Of a DNA stretch of 64,000 nt, positions 1 through 6,988 are shown piece by piece. The stretch comes from Mesorhizobium kowhaii (GTDB lineage Bacteria > Pseudomonadota > Alphaproteobacteria > Rhizobiales > Rhizobiaceae). Within the stretch, counting starts at the first letter, position 1, and the number at the start of each line of letters is the position of its first letter. The position numbers and the translations under genes are program-made. Where the stretch lies: NCBI RefSeq assembly GCF_003253745.1, contig NZ_MZXV01000027.1, positions 1-64,000 of the forward strand. The letters run 5' to 3'. The notes under the pieces are model-generated. The model was not told the DNA's origin and did not search any database. It saw only the letters and a program-made list of their open reading frames with translations.

Positions 1-352
1 AGATCGGCAATGCCGGGCGCAGAAGTAAAGTCGACGCATCGCGCAGTACATTCAACCGCACACTACCGGCGGTCCCTTCGTGGTGCCCGTGCAGTTCTTC
101 CAAGCCGGAATTGATAAGATCGAGGCCCGCACTCACTTTTTCGGCAAGCGCGCTTCCTGCCACTGTTGGAGCAACACTTCGGCTTGTACGGTTTAGCAAC
201 CTTACACCAAGTCGCTCTTCAAGCGCTTTCACCCGGTGGCTGAGTGCTGATGCGGTTACGCCTAGATTGTCCGCAGCCTTTCTAAAACTGCGATGCTGTA
301 CGATGAGCAGGAATATCGAAAGGTCGTACACTTCAGCGCGACTGAGTGACAT
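1..352 (-). CDS. LysR-family transcriptional regulator, N-terminal part (runs off left edge)
   Basis: The minus-strand frame opens with ATG at 352-350 and stays open to the window edge, giving 117 codons. The first ~60 residues are a classic LysR winged helix-turn-helix: an FRKAADNLGVTASALSHRVK stretch followed by LEERLGVRLLNRTSRSV and a VAPTVAGSALAEKV linker helix. After that the effector-binding domain begins and is cut by the window edge. LysR proteins are cytoplasmic DNA-binding regulators, usually controlling a divergent or adjacent gene; the target here is unknown because the rest of the gene and its left neighbour lie outside. Codon use is less GC-biased than in the genes beyond 1.3 kb, and it sits beside tRNA fragments, so it could belong to an acquired segment (inference). 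The family call is firm; its ligand cannot be inferred. Confidence 0.88.
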   Translation of the reverse strand, partial: MSLSRAEVYDLSIFLLIVQHRSFRKAADNLGVTASALSHRVKALEERLGVRLLNRTSRSVAPTVAGSALAEKVSAGLDLINSGLEELHGHHEGTAGSVRLNVLRDASTLLLRPALPI

Positions 353-750
353 AAAAACTCCCAATATAGGTCGCCACGGTGCAGAGATAAAAACTCACAG
401 ATATGGCATTAAGCAGTCGAGATCGAAATCCTCACGATTGCTCCACAATGTTTTGTGACGCACAGCTCGTCCGCCATCGATTTTGCCTTCCACAAAGGCA
501 GGCAATCGCTGTCGTCGGATCGGCGGACTAGGCATTCGATGTGGCCGGAGCAGCCCTTGAAGGCCGGGGTGATGCGTAGCAGCATCGCCGGCGTGCCGAT
601 CGCATTCGCGGCTACGCCAACCTGCGACATGACTCGAAGGAATGTCCGTTCTTTCAAAACCGGCTGAAAAACCGGCTGAATTCTCAAAAATTAAGCCGGT
701 GCCGCGGCCGGTTGATCGCGAAAAATGTTAGCGATTTCAATCGTTTGGAA
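353..750. other. Gene-free stretch, possibly decayed
   Basis: About 400 bases between the lysR start and the tRNA-Arg fragment. Short open frames exist on both strands (for example 409-687 on the minus strand), but none has a recognisable domain, a good ribosome binding site or convincing codon use. Base composition is more AT-rich at both ends than in the core chromosome. It may be remnant DNA of an inserted segment; I see no identifiable gene in it. Confidence 0.5.
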
Positions 751-798
751 TGGCGCGCCCGAAGAGATTCGAACTCCTGCCCCCCAGATTCATAGTCT
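751..798 (-). pseudogene. 3' fragment of a tRNA-Arg gene (anticodon stem-loop to CCA)
   Basis: The reverse complement has the 3' part of an arginine tRNA: anticodon arm AGA-CTATGAA-TCT, variable region, T-arm with GTTCGAATC, an acceptor strand ending CGGGCGC, then GCCA. The D-arm and 5' acceptor strand are missing; sequence beyond 798 does not resemble a tRNA. The loop carries ATG where tRNA-Arg(ICG) genes have ACG, so even the retained part is mutated. A truncated 3' tRNA end is what integration at a tRNA leaves at the far border of an island; this origin is an inference. Confidence 0.7.
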
Positions 799-807
799 AA
801 AGGTGAG

Positions 808-892
808 TGGTGCGGGTGGCCGGGGTCGAACCGGCACTCCTCTCGGAACTGGATTTTGAATCCAGCGCGTCTACCAGTTTCACCACACCCGC
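808..892 (-). tRNA. tRNA-Leu(CAA): tRNA-Leu (anticodon CAA)
   Basis: An 85-nt class II tRNA with encoded CCA. The acceptor stem GCGGGTG pairs perfectly with CACCCGC before discriminator A and CCA. The D-arm contains GGTAGACGCG, and the anticodon stem CTGGA/TCCAG encloses TTCAAAA, giving anticodon CAA. There is a long variable arm typical of leucine tRNAs and a T-arm GCCGG-TTCGACC-CCGGC. It decodes UUG codons. Nine bases separate its 3' end from the tRNA-Arg fragment. Confidence 0.95.
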
Positions 893-1030
893 AAAGCATC
901 AAGTCATTGACCTCTCAACGCTCTCATGCTGCACCTAGGTCGAAGGTGACAGATTGAGAATTGAACGGCCCTTAGCTCCTAACCTATTGAACTCCACTCC
1001 TATTGCCCTGAGTACTGAAGGTAGACGCAA

Positions 1031-1074
1031 CCTGATTTTGAGTCGAGCGCGTCTACCAATTCCGCCATAGGGGC
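1031..1074 (-). pseudogene. 5' fragment of a second tRNA-Leu (CAA) gene
   Basis: The reverse complement begins GCCCCTATGGCGGAATTGG and continues through the D-arm (GGTAGACGCG) into an anticodon loop CTCAAAA, then stops matching a tRNA in the 3' strand of the anticodon stem (TCAGG instead of the expected TCGAG). No variable arm, T-arm or acceptor 3' strand follows. It differs from the intact tRNA-Leu at 808-892 in its acceptor stem, so it is a different gene broken near the anticodon loop. A promoter-like sequence still precedes it. Confidence 0.75.
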
Positions 1075-1102
1075 TCAGGCCGGGAGGCCTGGATGGGCGC
1101 GG

Positions 1103-1130
1103 ACTATACGGTTGGAGGCCTGTTCGTCAA
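1103..1130 (-). promoter_or_regulatory. Sigma-70-type promoter of the broken tRNA-Leu
   Basis: On the minus strand TTGACG (1130-1125) is followed by a 16-base spacer and TATAGT (1108-1103), about 28 bases before the tRNA-Leu fragment. This strong housekeeping promoter suggests the fragment was once the native expressed tRNA gene. It may now drive transcription towards the intact tRNA-Leu. Confidence 0.6.
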
Positions 1131-1278
1131 CTGGCCAATTGTCGACGGCCCGGATGCGACCATACTGCGCCTTTCGATTTCGTGACGGGACTGCCATTGT
1201 GCAGCGCGGAAAATCTTTCTAGACAGGCGGCGCATCAAAGTGCTGCGCGTCTGACGGGATAGATGGCGCGCTTTGGGT

Positions 1279-1331
1279 CTTTGTTTCTGCATGCCCCCCA
1301 ACCGCTGCGCACTTTTGGACGACACGCATTA
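1279..1331 (-). repeat. Palindromic intergenic repeat, family A, decayed copy (A1)
   Basis: Inverted relative to the yqaA gene that follows. It shares with the other family A copies the GTCTTTGTT flank, the TGCATG end, a CCGCTGCGCACTTTTGG core and the opposite CGACACGCATTA end, but the arms no longer match perfectly. It ends directly at the Shine-Dalgarno region of the next gene. Confidence 0.65.
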
Positions 1332-1340
1332 GGAGTGCCG

Positions 1341-1925
1341 ATGCTTCGCGGACTTTACGACTGGACCTTGTCGCTGGCGGCAAGGAAATCCGCGGAATGG
1401 TGGCTTGCCATCATCGCCTTCATTGAAAGCTCGTTCTTCTTCGTGCCGGCCGATGTGCTCTATCTGCCGATGGCGTTGGCACGCCCCGACCGCGCCTACC
1501 GCTATGCGCTGACCGCCACGGCCGCCTCGGTGCTGGGCGGCATCGCCGGCTGGATGATCGGCTATTTCGCCTACGACGCCATCGCCCGTCCGATCCTGGA
1601 GCATTTCGGCGGCCTGTCGACCTTCGAGCGCTGGCAGAATTCTGGCACCGGCCTGATGCTGGTGCTGCTCGTTACCTCCGGTCTCGCGCACCTGCCGCCG
1701 ATCAAGGTCGTCACCATCCTTGCCGGCGCCCTGCACGTCAATTTGCTGATCTTCATCATCTCGGCCATCGTGGCGCGCGGCGCCCGCTTCCTGCTGCTGG
1801 CATGGCTGCTGCGCCGCTATGGCGAGTCGATCCGCGTGTTCATCGAAAAGCGCCTCGGACTGATCGCGGGCGCCGGAGCGGCTGCCCTGATTTTGCTCTA
1901 TATCCTCGTCAAATACGCGTTCTAG
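1341..1925 (+). CDS. YqaA/DedA-like (VTT-type) inner-membrane protein
   Basis: A 194-residue polytopic membrane protein of the YqaA branch of the SNARE-associated/VTT (DedA-related) family. It has an N-terminal LYDWTLSLA segment, the FIESSFFFVPADVLYLPMAL region typical of YqaA, a glycine-rich GGIAGWMIGYFAYD helix, and a C-terminal hydrophobic anchor. The family is linked to membrane homeostasis and lipid flipping; the substrate is unknown. I start at the ATG at 1341, where GGAG lies 7 bases upstream. An in-frame start at 1263 would translate through the repeat and is unlikely. It is followed 80 bases later by dsbB on the same strand, so the two may be co-transcribed. The stop codon TAG is the first part of repeat A2. 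Confidence 0.85.
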   Translation: MLRGLYDWTLSLAARKSAEWWLAIIAFIESSFFFVPADVLYLPMALARPDRAYRYALTATAASVLGGIAGWMIGYFAYDAIARPILEHFGGLSTFERWQNSGTGLMLVLLVTSGLAHLPPIKVVTILAGALHVNLLIFIISAIVARGARFLLLAWLLRRYGESIRVFIEKRLGLIAGAGAAALILLYILVKYAF

Positions 1926-1975
1926 TCCATGTCGCCCAAAAGTGCCCAGCGGTGTTGGGACGACATGGATAAAGG
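1923..1975 (+). repeat. Palindromic intergenic repeat, family A (A2)
   Basis: Starts with the yqaA stop codon TAG and reads TAGTCCATGTCGCCCAAAAG, a GTGCCCAGCGG core, TTGGGACGACATGGA, then AAAG. The ends CCATGTCG and CGACATGG are inverted, so the RNA would form a hairpin. It is a close relative of the copies at 37291, 50238 and 61791. Confidence 0.75.
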
Positions 1976-2005
1976 GCCGGCGGCGAACTCAACGGACGAA
2001 AACCC

Positions 2006-2524
2006 ATGACAGCGACCATGAATGTCGACACCGGACGCCAGCGGACGCGCACGGCCTTGTTTCTCGCCATCGCCATGGCCGCCACCGTCGGCTCGGCGCT
2101 CGGCTTCCAGTATCTCGGCGGCTACATCCCCTGCCATCTCTGCCTTGAACAGCGCACGCCCTACTACATCGGCGTGCCGCTGATGCTGCTGGCGGTGCTT
2201 GCATCCATGCTGCACGCGCCGGCATGGCTGACGCGCGGCCTGCTGGCCGTCGGCGGCCTGCTGATGCTCTACGGCCTCTATCTCGGCGTCTATCACTCAG
2301 GCGTCGAATGGCAGTGGTGGGCCGGCCCGACCGATTGCACCGCGGGCGCCGGACCGGTGGACACCGGCGGCAAGGGCGTGCTCGACGCGCTCGACAAATT
2401 CGTGCCGCCCTCCTGCGACAAGGCGGCGCTGCGCATCCTCGGCCTGTCGCTGGCCGGCTGGAACGCCATCGCCAGCCTTGTCCTGGCCGCCGTCGCCTTC
2501 CGCGGCGCTCTCACCCGCGACTGA
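2006..2524 (+). CDS. dsbB: Disulfide bond formation protein B (DsbB family)
   Basis: A 172-residue inner-membrane quinone reductase-type protein that reoxidises a periplasmic DsbA-like thiol oxidase and passes electrons to quinone. The hallmark first pair is Cys43-x-x-Cys46 (PCHLCLEQR), and a second periplasmic pair, Cys111 (TDC) and Cys137 (PSC), lies in the large loop before the last helix. Four hydrophobic segments fit the family (about 17-36, 55-71, 76-95, 143-165). Length agrees with short alphaproteobacterial DsbB proteins. An ATG at 2018 is an alternative start. No dsbA lies in the window. It converges on the HNH gene across a composite repeat. Confidence 0.9.
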   Translation: MTATMNVDTGRQRTRTALFLAIAMAATVGSALGFQYLGGYIPCHLCLEQRTPYYIGVPLMLLAVLASMLHAPAWLTRGLLAVGGLLMLYGLYLGVYHSGVEWQWWAGPTDCTAGAGPVDTGGKGVLDALDKFVPPSCDKAALRILGLSLAGWNAIASLVLAAVAFRGALTRD

Positions 2525-2559
2525 GCCAGTTCGACTGAACCAGCGCGACGCGGAGTTCG

Positions 2560-2747
2560 CGCAAAAATTCGGCAGGCTGAGTCGGATGGCGCAGCTTTCG
2601 AGAACCGGAGCGGACCGTACATCCAGCATGTCCCGGAAAAGTGGTTCCGGTTTTCCGACCAGGACATGCGGAAAGGAAGTACGTGAGCACCGGAAGCGCA
2701 GAAAGCTGCGTCAGGCGGCCAGCATGGCGGATTTGTGCCGAACTCTA
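2560..2747. repeat. Composite repeat D1: a family B palindrome nested inside a family D palindrome
   Basis: The outer element has inverted arms TTCGGCA (2568-2574) and TGCCGAA (2736-2742) and inner arms GCAGCTTTC/GAAAGCTGC, with the family D signature GAGAACCGGAGCGGACCGTAC split from GTACGTGAGCACCGGAAGCG. In copy D2 (62347-62493) these two halves are joined by only five bases. Here a ~55-base palindrome (ATGTCCCGGAAAAGTGG ... GGACATG, family B) sits between them. The right end abuts the HNH stop codon. It separates two convergent genes and may act as a bidirectional terminator. Confidence 0.7.
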
Positions 2748-3302
2748 AGGCTCCAGTTCGACATCCCAGTACAGATAATCCATCCAGCTTTCATGCAGAT
2801 GGTTGGGCGGGAACAGGCGGCCGTTGTTGTGCAGATCATGCACCGTCGGCTGGAACGGCTTCTGCAGCGGCCACATCTTCGCATGCGCCGGCATCATGCC
2901 GCCCTTCCTGAGATTGCAGGGCGAACAGGCGGCAACGACATTCTCCCACGTCGTCGCGCCACCGCGATGGCGGGGGATGACGTGATCGAAGGTCAGATCC
3001 TCCGGCGTGCCGCAATACTGGCACTGGAAGCGGTCGCGCAGGAAGACGTTGAAGCGGGTGAAGGCCGGATGCCTGGACGGCTTCACATAGGCCTTCAGGC
3101 TGACGACGCTCGGTAGCTTCATCGAGAAGGTCGGCGAGGAGACGGCGTGCTCGTATTCGGCGACGATGTTCACCCGGTCGAGGAACACCGCCTTGATGGC
3201 ATCCTGCCAGGACCAGAGCGACAAGGGGTAATAGCTGAGCGGACGGTAATCCGCATTCAGCACCAGCGCTGGAAGCCCATCCGGAGATACGGCAACCGTC
3301 AC
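2745..3302 (-). CDS. HNH endonuclease family protein
   Basis: A 185-residue protein with a C-terminal HNH nuclease fold. A treble-clef zinc site is visible as Cys94-x-x-Cys97 and Cys126-x-x-Cys129, with the catalytic stretch TFDHVIPRHRGG (His107) and Asn121 between them, ending CSPCNLRKGG. The N-terminal half (VLNADYRPLSYYPLSLWSW) is a conserved rhizobial extension that pairs with this HNH type. The physiological substrate is unknown; such single-copy chromosomal HNH proteins are not restriction enzymes by context. It starts at GTG (3302-3300), with a strong AGGAGG 8 bases upstream. There is no partner nuclease or methylase nearby. The stop codon TAG forms the end of repeat D1. Confidence 0.9.
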   Translation of the reverse strand: MTVAVSPDGLPALVLNADYRPLSYYPLSLWSWQDAIKAVFLDRVNIVAEYEHAVSSPTFSMKLPSVVSLKAYVKPSRHPAFTRFNVFLRDRFQCQYCGTPEDLTFDHVIPRHRGGATTWENVVAACSPCNLRKGGMMPAHAKMWPLQKPFQPTVHDLHNNGRLFPPNHLHESWMDYLYWDVELEP

Positions 3303-3430
3303 CTCGTTTACCTCCTAGTTCTCGAACCGATCGGCGCGGATACTGTAAGCCCGACATGACAGGGATGTGAAGCGGATTGTCGCGTCGCTGAAACGCCAAA
3401 AAAGCATGATTTTTATGCTTTTTTGCGAAT

Positions 3431-4072
3431 TCAGGCGGGTGGCACGGCATCCCGCCCTCTGGTTTCGCGATAATAGGACCAGAAAAGCCGCGATGCGACA
3501 CCTCGCCACGGGCTCCATGATTCGGCCAATGCGATCAGTGTTTTCTCCGGCGGACGCGGCTCGATACCGAGCGCATGACCGACCGCGCTCTGCAAGGCGA
3601 CGTCGCGCGCCGGAAAAATGTCGGGGTGGCCGGCGGCAAACAGAAGATACACTTCCGCCGTCCATGGGCCGATGCCAGACACCGCCGTCATCGCCGCGAT
3701 CGCCTCCTGGGCATCGAGCGAACAAAGGTGATGAAGGTCGAGGCCGTCGGCCACCGCCTGGGCAATGGCAATGAGCCCACGCTGCTTCGGCCGCGACAGG
3801 CCGGCCTCGCGAAACATGTCTTCGCCGGCGGTGAGGATCGCCTGCGGCGTCAGCGGATCGACCAATTTCGTCAGCCGGCCGAAGATCGCATCGGCGCTGG
3901 CGCGGGACACCTGCTGCGAGACGATGATCGAGGCAAGGCTTCGAAACCCAGGCTCGGAAAGCCGCAACGGCACCTCGCCAGCCATGCCGCGCACCTTTTC
4001 CAGGCGCGGGTCGATCACGCAAAGCGCATCGAGCCCCCGGGCAAGGTCGTCTGATGTGGCGATGCGTTGCAT
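3431..4072 (-). CDS. DNA-3-methyladenine glycosylase II (AlkA-type HhH-GPD)
   Basis: A 213-residue base-excision repair glycosylase that removes alkylated bases from DNA. The HhH-GPD core is clear: IIVSQQVSRASADAI (about 49-63), the helix-hairpin-helix SGIGPWTAEVYLLF (132-145), and the catalytic aspartate Asp157 in PARDVAL. Length fits the short bacterial AlkA forms lacking the AraC/Ada N-terminus. The start is the ATG at 4072, where family homology begins; an in-frame ATG at 4183 would overlap the divergent gluQ gene. It is transcribed divergently from gluQ with a 73-base gap that should hold both promoters. No Ada-type regulator is adjacent. Confidence 0.9.
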   Translation of the reverse strand: MQRIATSDDLARGLDALCVIDPRLEKVRGMAGEVPLRLSEPGFRSLASIIVSQQVSRASADAIFGRLTKLVDPLTPQAILTAGEDMFREAGLSRPKQRGLIAIAQAVADGLDLHHLCSLDAQEAIAAMTAVSGIGPWTAEVYLLFAAGHPDIFPARDVALQSAVGHALGIEPRPPEKTLIALAESWSPWRGVASRLFWSYYRETRGRDAVPPA

Positions 4073-4145
4073 GCTTTCTTGTTCCTTGACCCTCGACAAG
4101 GTAGCAATTGGCGAAGCGCCGCAAAACAGGATTGCCGCCGGAGAG

Positions 4146-5021
4146 ATGACACTCCTGACATTCCGCTTCGCCCCCAGCCCCAACGGCGACCTGCATCTCG
4201 GCCACGCCTATTCGGCGCTGCTCAATCAGAACTTGGCGCGTGCCGCCGGCGGCCGCCTGCTGCTGCGAATCGAGGATATCGACACGACGCGCTGCACGCC
4301 GCAATTCGAGGTGGGCGTGCTTGCCGATCTGAAATGGCTGGGGCTTGGCTGGGAAGAGCCCGTGCGGCGCCAGTCCGAGCATTTCGCCGAGTACCGAGCG
4401 ATGCTCGAGCGGCTGATCGAGGAAGAGCTCGTCTATCCCGCCTTCATGAGCCGTGGCGAAATCCGGGCCTTCATCACCGACAGCGAGGAGCGCGGGCGCG
4501 ACTGGCCGCACGACCCCGACGGCGTGCCACTCTACCCCGCCGCCGACAAGGCGCTGCCGGTGAAGGAACGCAAGCGACGGATCGCCGAGAATGCGCCTTT
4601 CGCCTGGCGACTGGATGTCGGCGCCGCCACGGCGCGGGTCGGCAAGAACCTCGCATGGGCCGAATTCGCCGATGAGACGCTCGTCGCGTCTCGCTCCGTC
4701 GAAGCCCGGCCGCAGGACTGGGGCGACGTGATCGTGGCGCGCCGCGATATCCCGACCAGCTACCACGTCGCCGTCGTCATGGACGATGCGCTGCAAGGCG
4801 TCAGCCATGTCGTGCGCGGCCAGGATCTGTTTTCCGCCACCGGCGTCCAGCGCCTGCTGCAGGAACTCCTCGGATTGCCGCAACCGGCCTATTTCCACCA
4901 TCGTCTCATCCTCGGGCCGGATGGACGAAAGCTGTCGAAGAGCCTCGGCGACACCGGCCTTGCCGCCTTGCGCGATGCCGGCGCATCAGCGGACGACGTC
5001 AGGCGGATGGTCGGGCTTTGA
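4146..5021 (+). CDS. gluQ: Glutamyl-Q tRNA(Asp) synthetase
   Basis: A 291-residue truncated class I synthetase that activates glutamate and attaches it to queuosine at the wobble position of tRNA(Asp). It has the catalytic core only: the HIGH-type motif HLGH at 17-20, the LLLRIEDIDTTR strand near 39-49, the KMSKS-type motif KLSKS at 262-266, and no anticodon-binding domain. The zinc-binding cysteines found in enterobacterial GluQRS (after the EELVYP segment near residue 98) are absent here, replaced by AFMSRGEIRAF, so this is a zinc-less form. Start ATG 4146 has GGAGAG just upstream. It is divergent from the AlkA-type gene. Confidence 0.92.
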   Translation: MTLLTFRFAPSPNGDLHLGHAYSALLNQNLARAAGGRLLLRIEDIDTTRCTPQFEVGVLADLKWLGLGWEEPVRRQSEHFAEYRAMLERLIEEELVYPAFMSRGEIRAFITDSEERGRDWPHDPDGVPLYPAADKALPVKERKRRIAENAPFAWRLDVGAATARVGKNLAWAEFADETLVASRSVEARPQDWGDVIVARRDIPTSYHVAVVMDDALQGVSHVVRGQDLFSATGVQRLLQELLGLPQPAYFHHRLILGPDGRKLSKSLGDTGLAALRDAGASADDVRRMVGL

Positions 5022-5171
5022 TCCCGGTGAGGCCAGGAAACCGCCTGCCGAATTCGCCGGCCGTTGAATTCCAGTGATGCATGGATCAATCGTTTCATTT
5101 TGCGCGCCGGCTTGAACCGCATTAGAGCAGCGCCACGATCAATTTCTCCCCAGCGTGGCGGTCTCCGGAAC

Positions 5172-6095
5172 ATGCACAGCATCAAGCGGTTCATCCCCGC
5201 CACCTTCGTTGTCCTGTGGGCGACCGGATTCATCGGCGCGCGCTACGCCATGCCATGGGCCGAGCCGTTCACCTTCCTTGCCGCGCGTTTTGTCCTGGCT
5301 GCGATCCTGCTCGGCGTCCTGATGCTCGTGCTGGGTTCGAAAAGAGCCACCCGCACTGAAGCGCTGCACGCCACCGGCGCCGGCATCCTGATGCACGGCG
5401 TCTATCTCGGCGCCGTCTTCTGGGCCATCCACCGAGGCATGCCGGCCGGATTTTCGGCCCTCATCGTCGGCCTGCAGCCGCTGATCACGGCCGTGCTTGC
5501 CGGCAAGTTTCTCGGCGAGGCGATCCTGCCGCGTCACTGGGCCGGCCTTGGTATCGGTCTCATCGGCATCGTCATCGTGCTGTGGCCCAAGCTGGGCGCA
5601 CTCGGCGGCGGCGTGACGGCAGCGACGCTGACCGCCTCGCTGGTGTCGGTGCTCGGCATGAGCGCCGGCACCATCTGGCAAAAGCGCTTCGCCTCCGGCG
5701 GCGACCTCGTCGCGGCGACCATGTGGCAATATGTCGGCGGCGCCTCGCTGATGATCCTCGCCGCGCTCGCCTTCGAGACCCGCACGGTCGTCATCAACGG
5801 CGAATTGATCTTCGCCATGGCCTGGCTGGTGCTGGTGCTGTCGCTCGGCGCCATCTTCCTGCTGATGGTGATGATCCGCGACGGCGAGATGTCGAAAGTG
5901 GCCTCGCTGTTCTACCTGGTGCCGGCGGTGACGGCCGTCATCGCCTGGGCCTTGTTCGACGAGCAGCTCAATGCGCTGCAGATTGCCGGCATGGCAATCA
6001 CGACATTCGGCGTTGGCCTGGCAACGGCTCGGTCGACCAAATCTCAGCCGACCAATCTCAACCGACCCGTGCGCGTGCCTCCAGATAACGGCTGA
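5172..6095 (+). CDS. DMT superfamily (EamA) transporter
   Basis: A 307-residue inner-membrane protein with two tandem EamA repeats, about ten predicted helices. It begins FIPATFVVLWATGFIGARYA, the usual first helix of this group, and has second-repeat features such as VSVLGMSAGTIWQKRF and the final FDEQLNALQIAGMAI helix. Members export amino acids or other metabolites; the substrate cannot be read from sequence. I use ATG 5172 because family similarity starts there; an in-frame ATG at 5064 would add 36 non-hydrophobic residues. Its last 38 bases overlap the end of the convergent yihY gene on the other strand. Confidence 0.87.
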   Translation: MHSIKRFIPATFVVLWATGFIGARYAMPWAEPFTFLAARFVLAAILLGVLMLVLGSKRATRTEALHATGAGILMHGVYLGAVFWAIHRGMPAGFSALIVGLQPLITAVLAGKFLGEAILPRHWAGLGIGLIGIVIVLWPKLGALGGGVTAATLTASLVSVLGMSAGTIWQKRFASGGDLVAATMWQYVGGASLMILAALAFETRTVVINGELIFAMAWLVLVLSLGAIFLLMVMIRDGEMSKVASLFYLVPAVTAVIAWALFDEQLNALQIAGMAITTFGVGLATARSTKSQPTNLNRPVRVPPDNG

Positions 6096-6909
6096 TCGCG
6101 GCATTGAGCTCGCCGCCGAGGATGAAGATCGCCGAGACCATGTAGAGGAAGACCACCGCGATCATGATCGACGCCAAGCCAGCATAGGTCGTCACATAAG
6201 ACGAGAAGTGATCGAGATAGGTGGCGAAGACGGTCGAACCGATAAGCCATGCCGCCAGCGTGAAGATGATGCCCGGCACCAGCGAGACGAAGCGGCGCTT
6301 GCCCGCCGGCAGCCAGAAATGCACGGCAAACAATCCGCCGACAATGACCACCGAGGCGATGACATAACGCCATAGCGTGATCGTGCCCATATAGGGCTTG
6401 ATCCCTTCGATATGGGCTTCGGCCAGCCGCGCCAGCAGCGGCGCGAACACCAGGAGCACGCTGATCGCCAGGAAACCGGCCGTCGCGATCAGCACGAAGA
6501 TGATGCTCTGCACCCGGCGGTAGACGATGCCGCGCGTTTCCGAGACGCGATAGGCGCGGTTGAGCGAAGTGCGCAGCGCCTCGATGCCATTCGAGGCAAA
6601 GTAGGCGGCAAGCAGCACGCCGTAGGTCAACAGGTCGGTACGCCTGACGGTCAGCACATTGAGCACTTCGCGCGCGATAGGCTTGGCGATCTGTTCGGGC
6701 CAGGTGTCGAAGACCAGATGCACAGCCGTGTCGGCAAAGGCCTGGGCGCCGAGGAAGCTCGCCAGCGTCGTGGCGAAGATCAGGAATGGAAACAGCGCCA
6801 TCAACGACGTGATCGCCAGATGGCTGGCCATCGCCCAACCGTCATCGGTGTTGAAATGGCCAAGTGCGTCGTAGAGCACGCGGCGCAGGGCGACAATATT
6901 CCGCAGCAA
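6058..6909 (-). CDS. YihY/BrkB-family inner-membrane protein
   Basis: A 283-residue polytopic membrane protein of the YihY (formerly RNase BN/BrkB) family. The N-terminal DDGWAMASHLAITSLMALFPFLIF segment is the family hallmark, followed by the TYGVLLAAYFASNGIEALRTSLNRAY region and a C-terminal AVVFLYMVSAIFILGGELNAA helix. About six membrane helices are evident. The function is not settled; older ribonuclease annotations are considered wrong. Length is usual. It converges on the DMT transporter with a 38-base antisense overlap, so the two transcripts must run into each other. There is little upstream space before the divergent SDR gene. Confidence 0.9.
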   Translation of the reverse strand: MLRNIVALRRVLYDALGHFNTDDGWAMASHLAITSLMALFPFLIFATTLASFLGAQAFADTAVHLVFDTWPEQIAKPIAREVLNVLTVRRTDLLTYGVLLAAYFASNGIEALRTSLNRAYRVSETRGIVYRRVQSIIFVLIATAGFLAISVLLVFAPLLARLAEAHIEGIKPYMGTITLWRYVIASVVIVGGLFAVHFWLPAGKRRFVSLVPGIIFTLAAWLIGSTVFATYLDHFSSYVTTYAGLASIMIAVVFLYMVSAIFILGGELNAAISRYLEARARVG

Positions 6910-6988
6910 GAACCCGCGCTCCCTTCGATTGTCTCGACGCCGCGAATATGGGAAGTGAATGCGGCAAATGGCAACCCTTCGTCAAACC

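Noticed and set aside
409..687. A 92-codon minus-strand frame between lysR and the tRNA fragment
   Set aside because: No recognisable domain, no ribosome site and an odd composition; it also overlaps another short frame on the plus strand.
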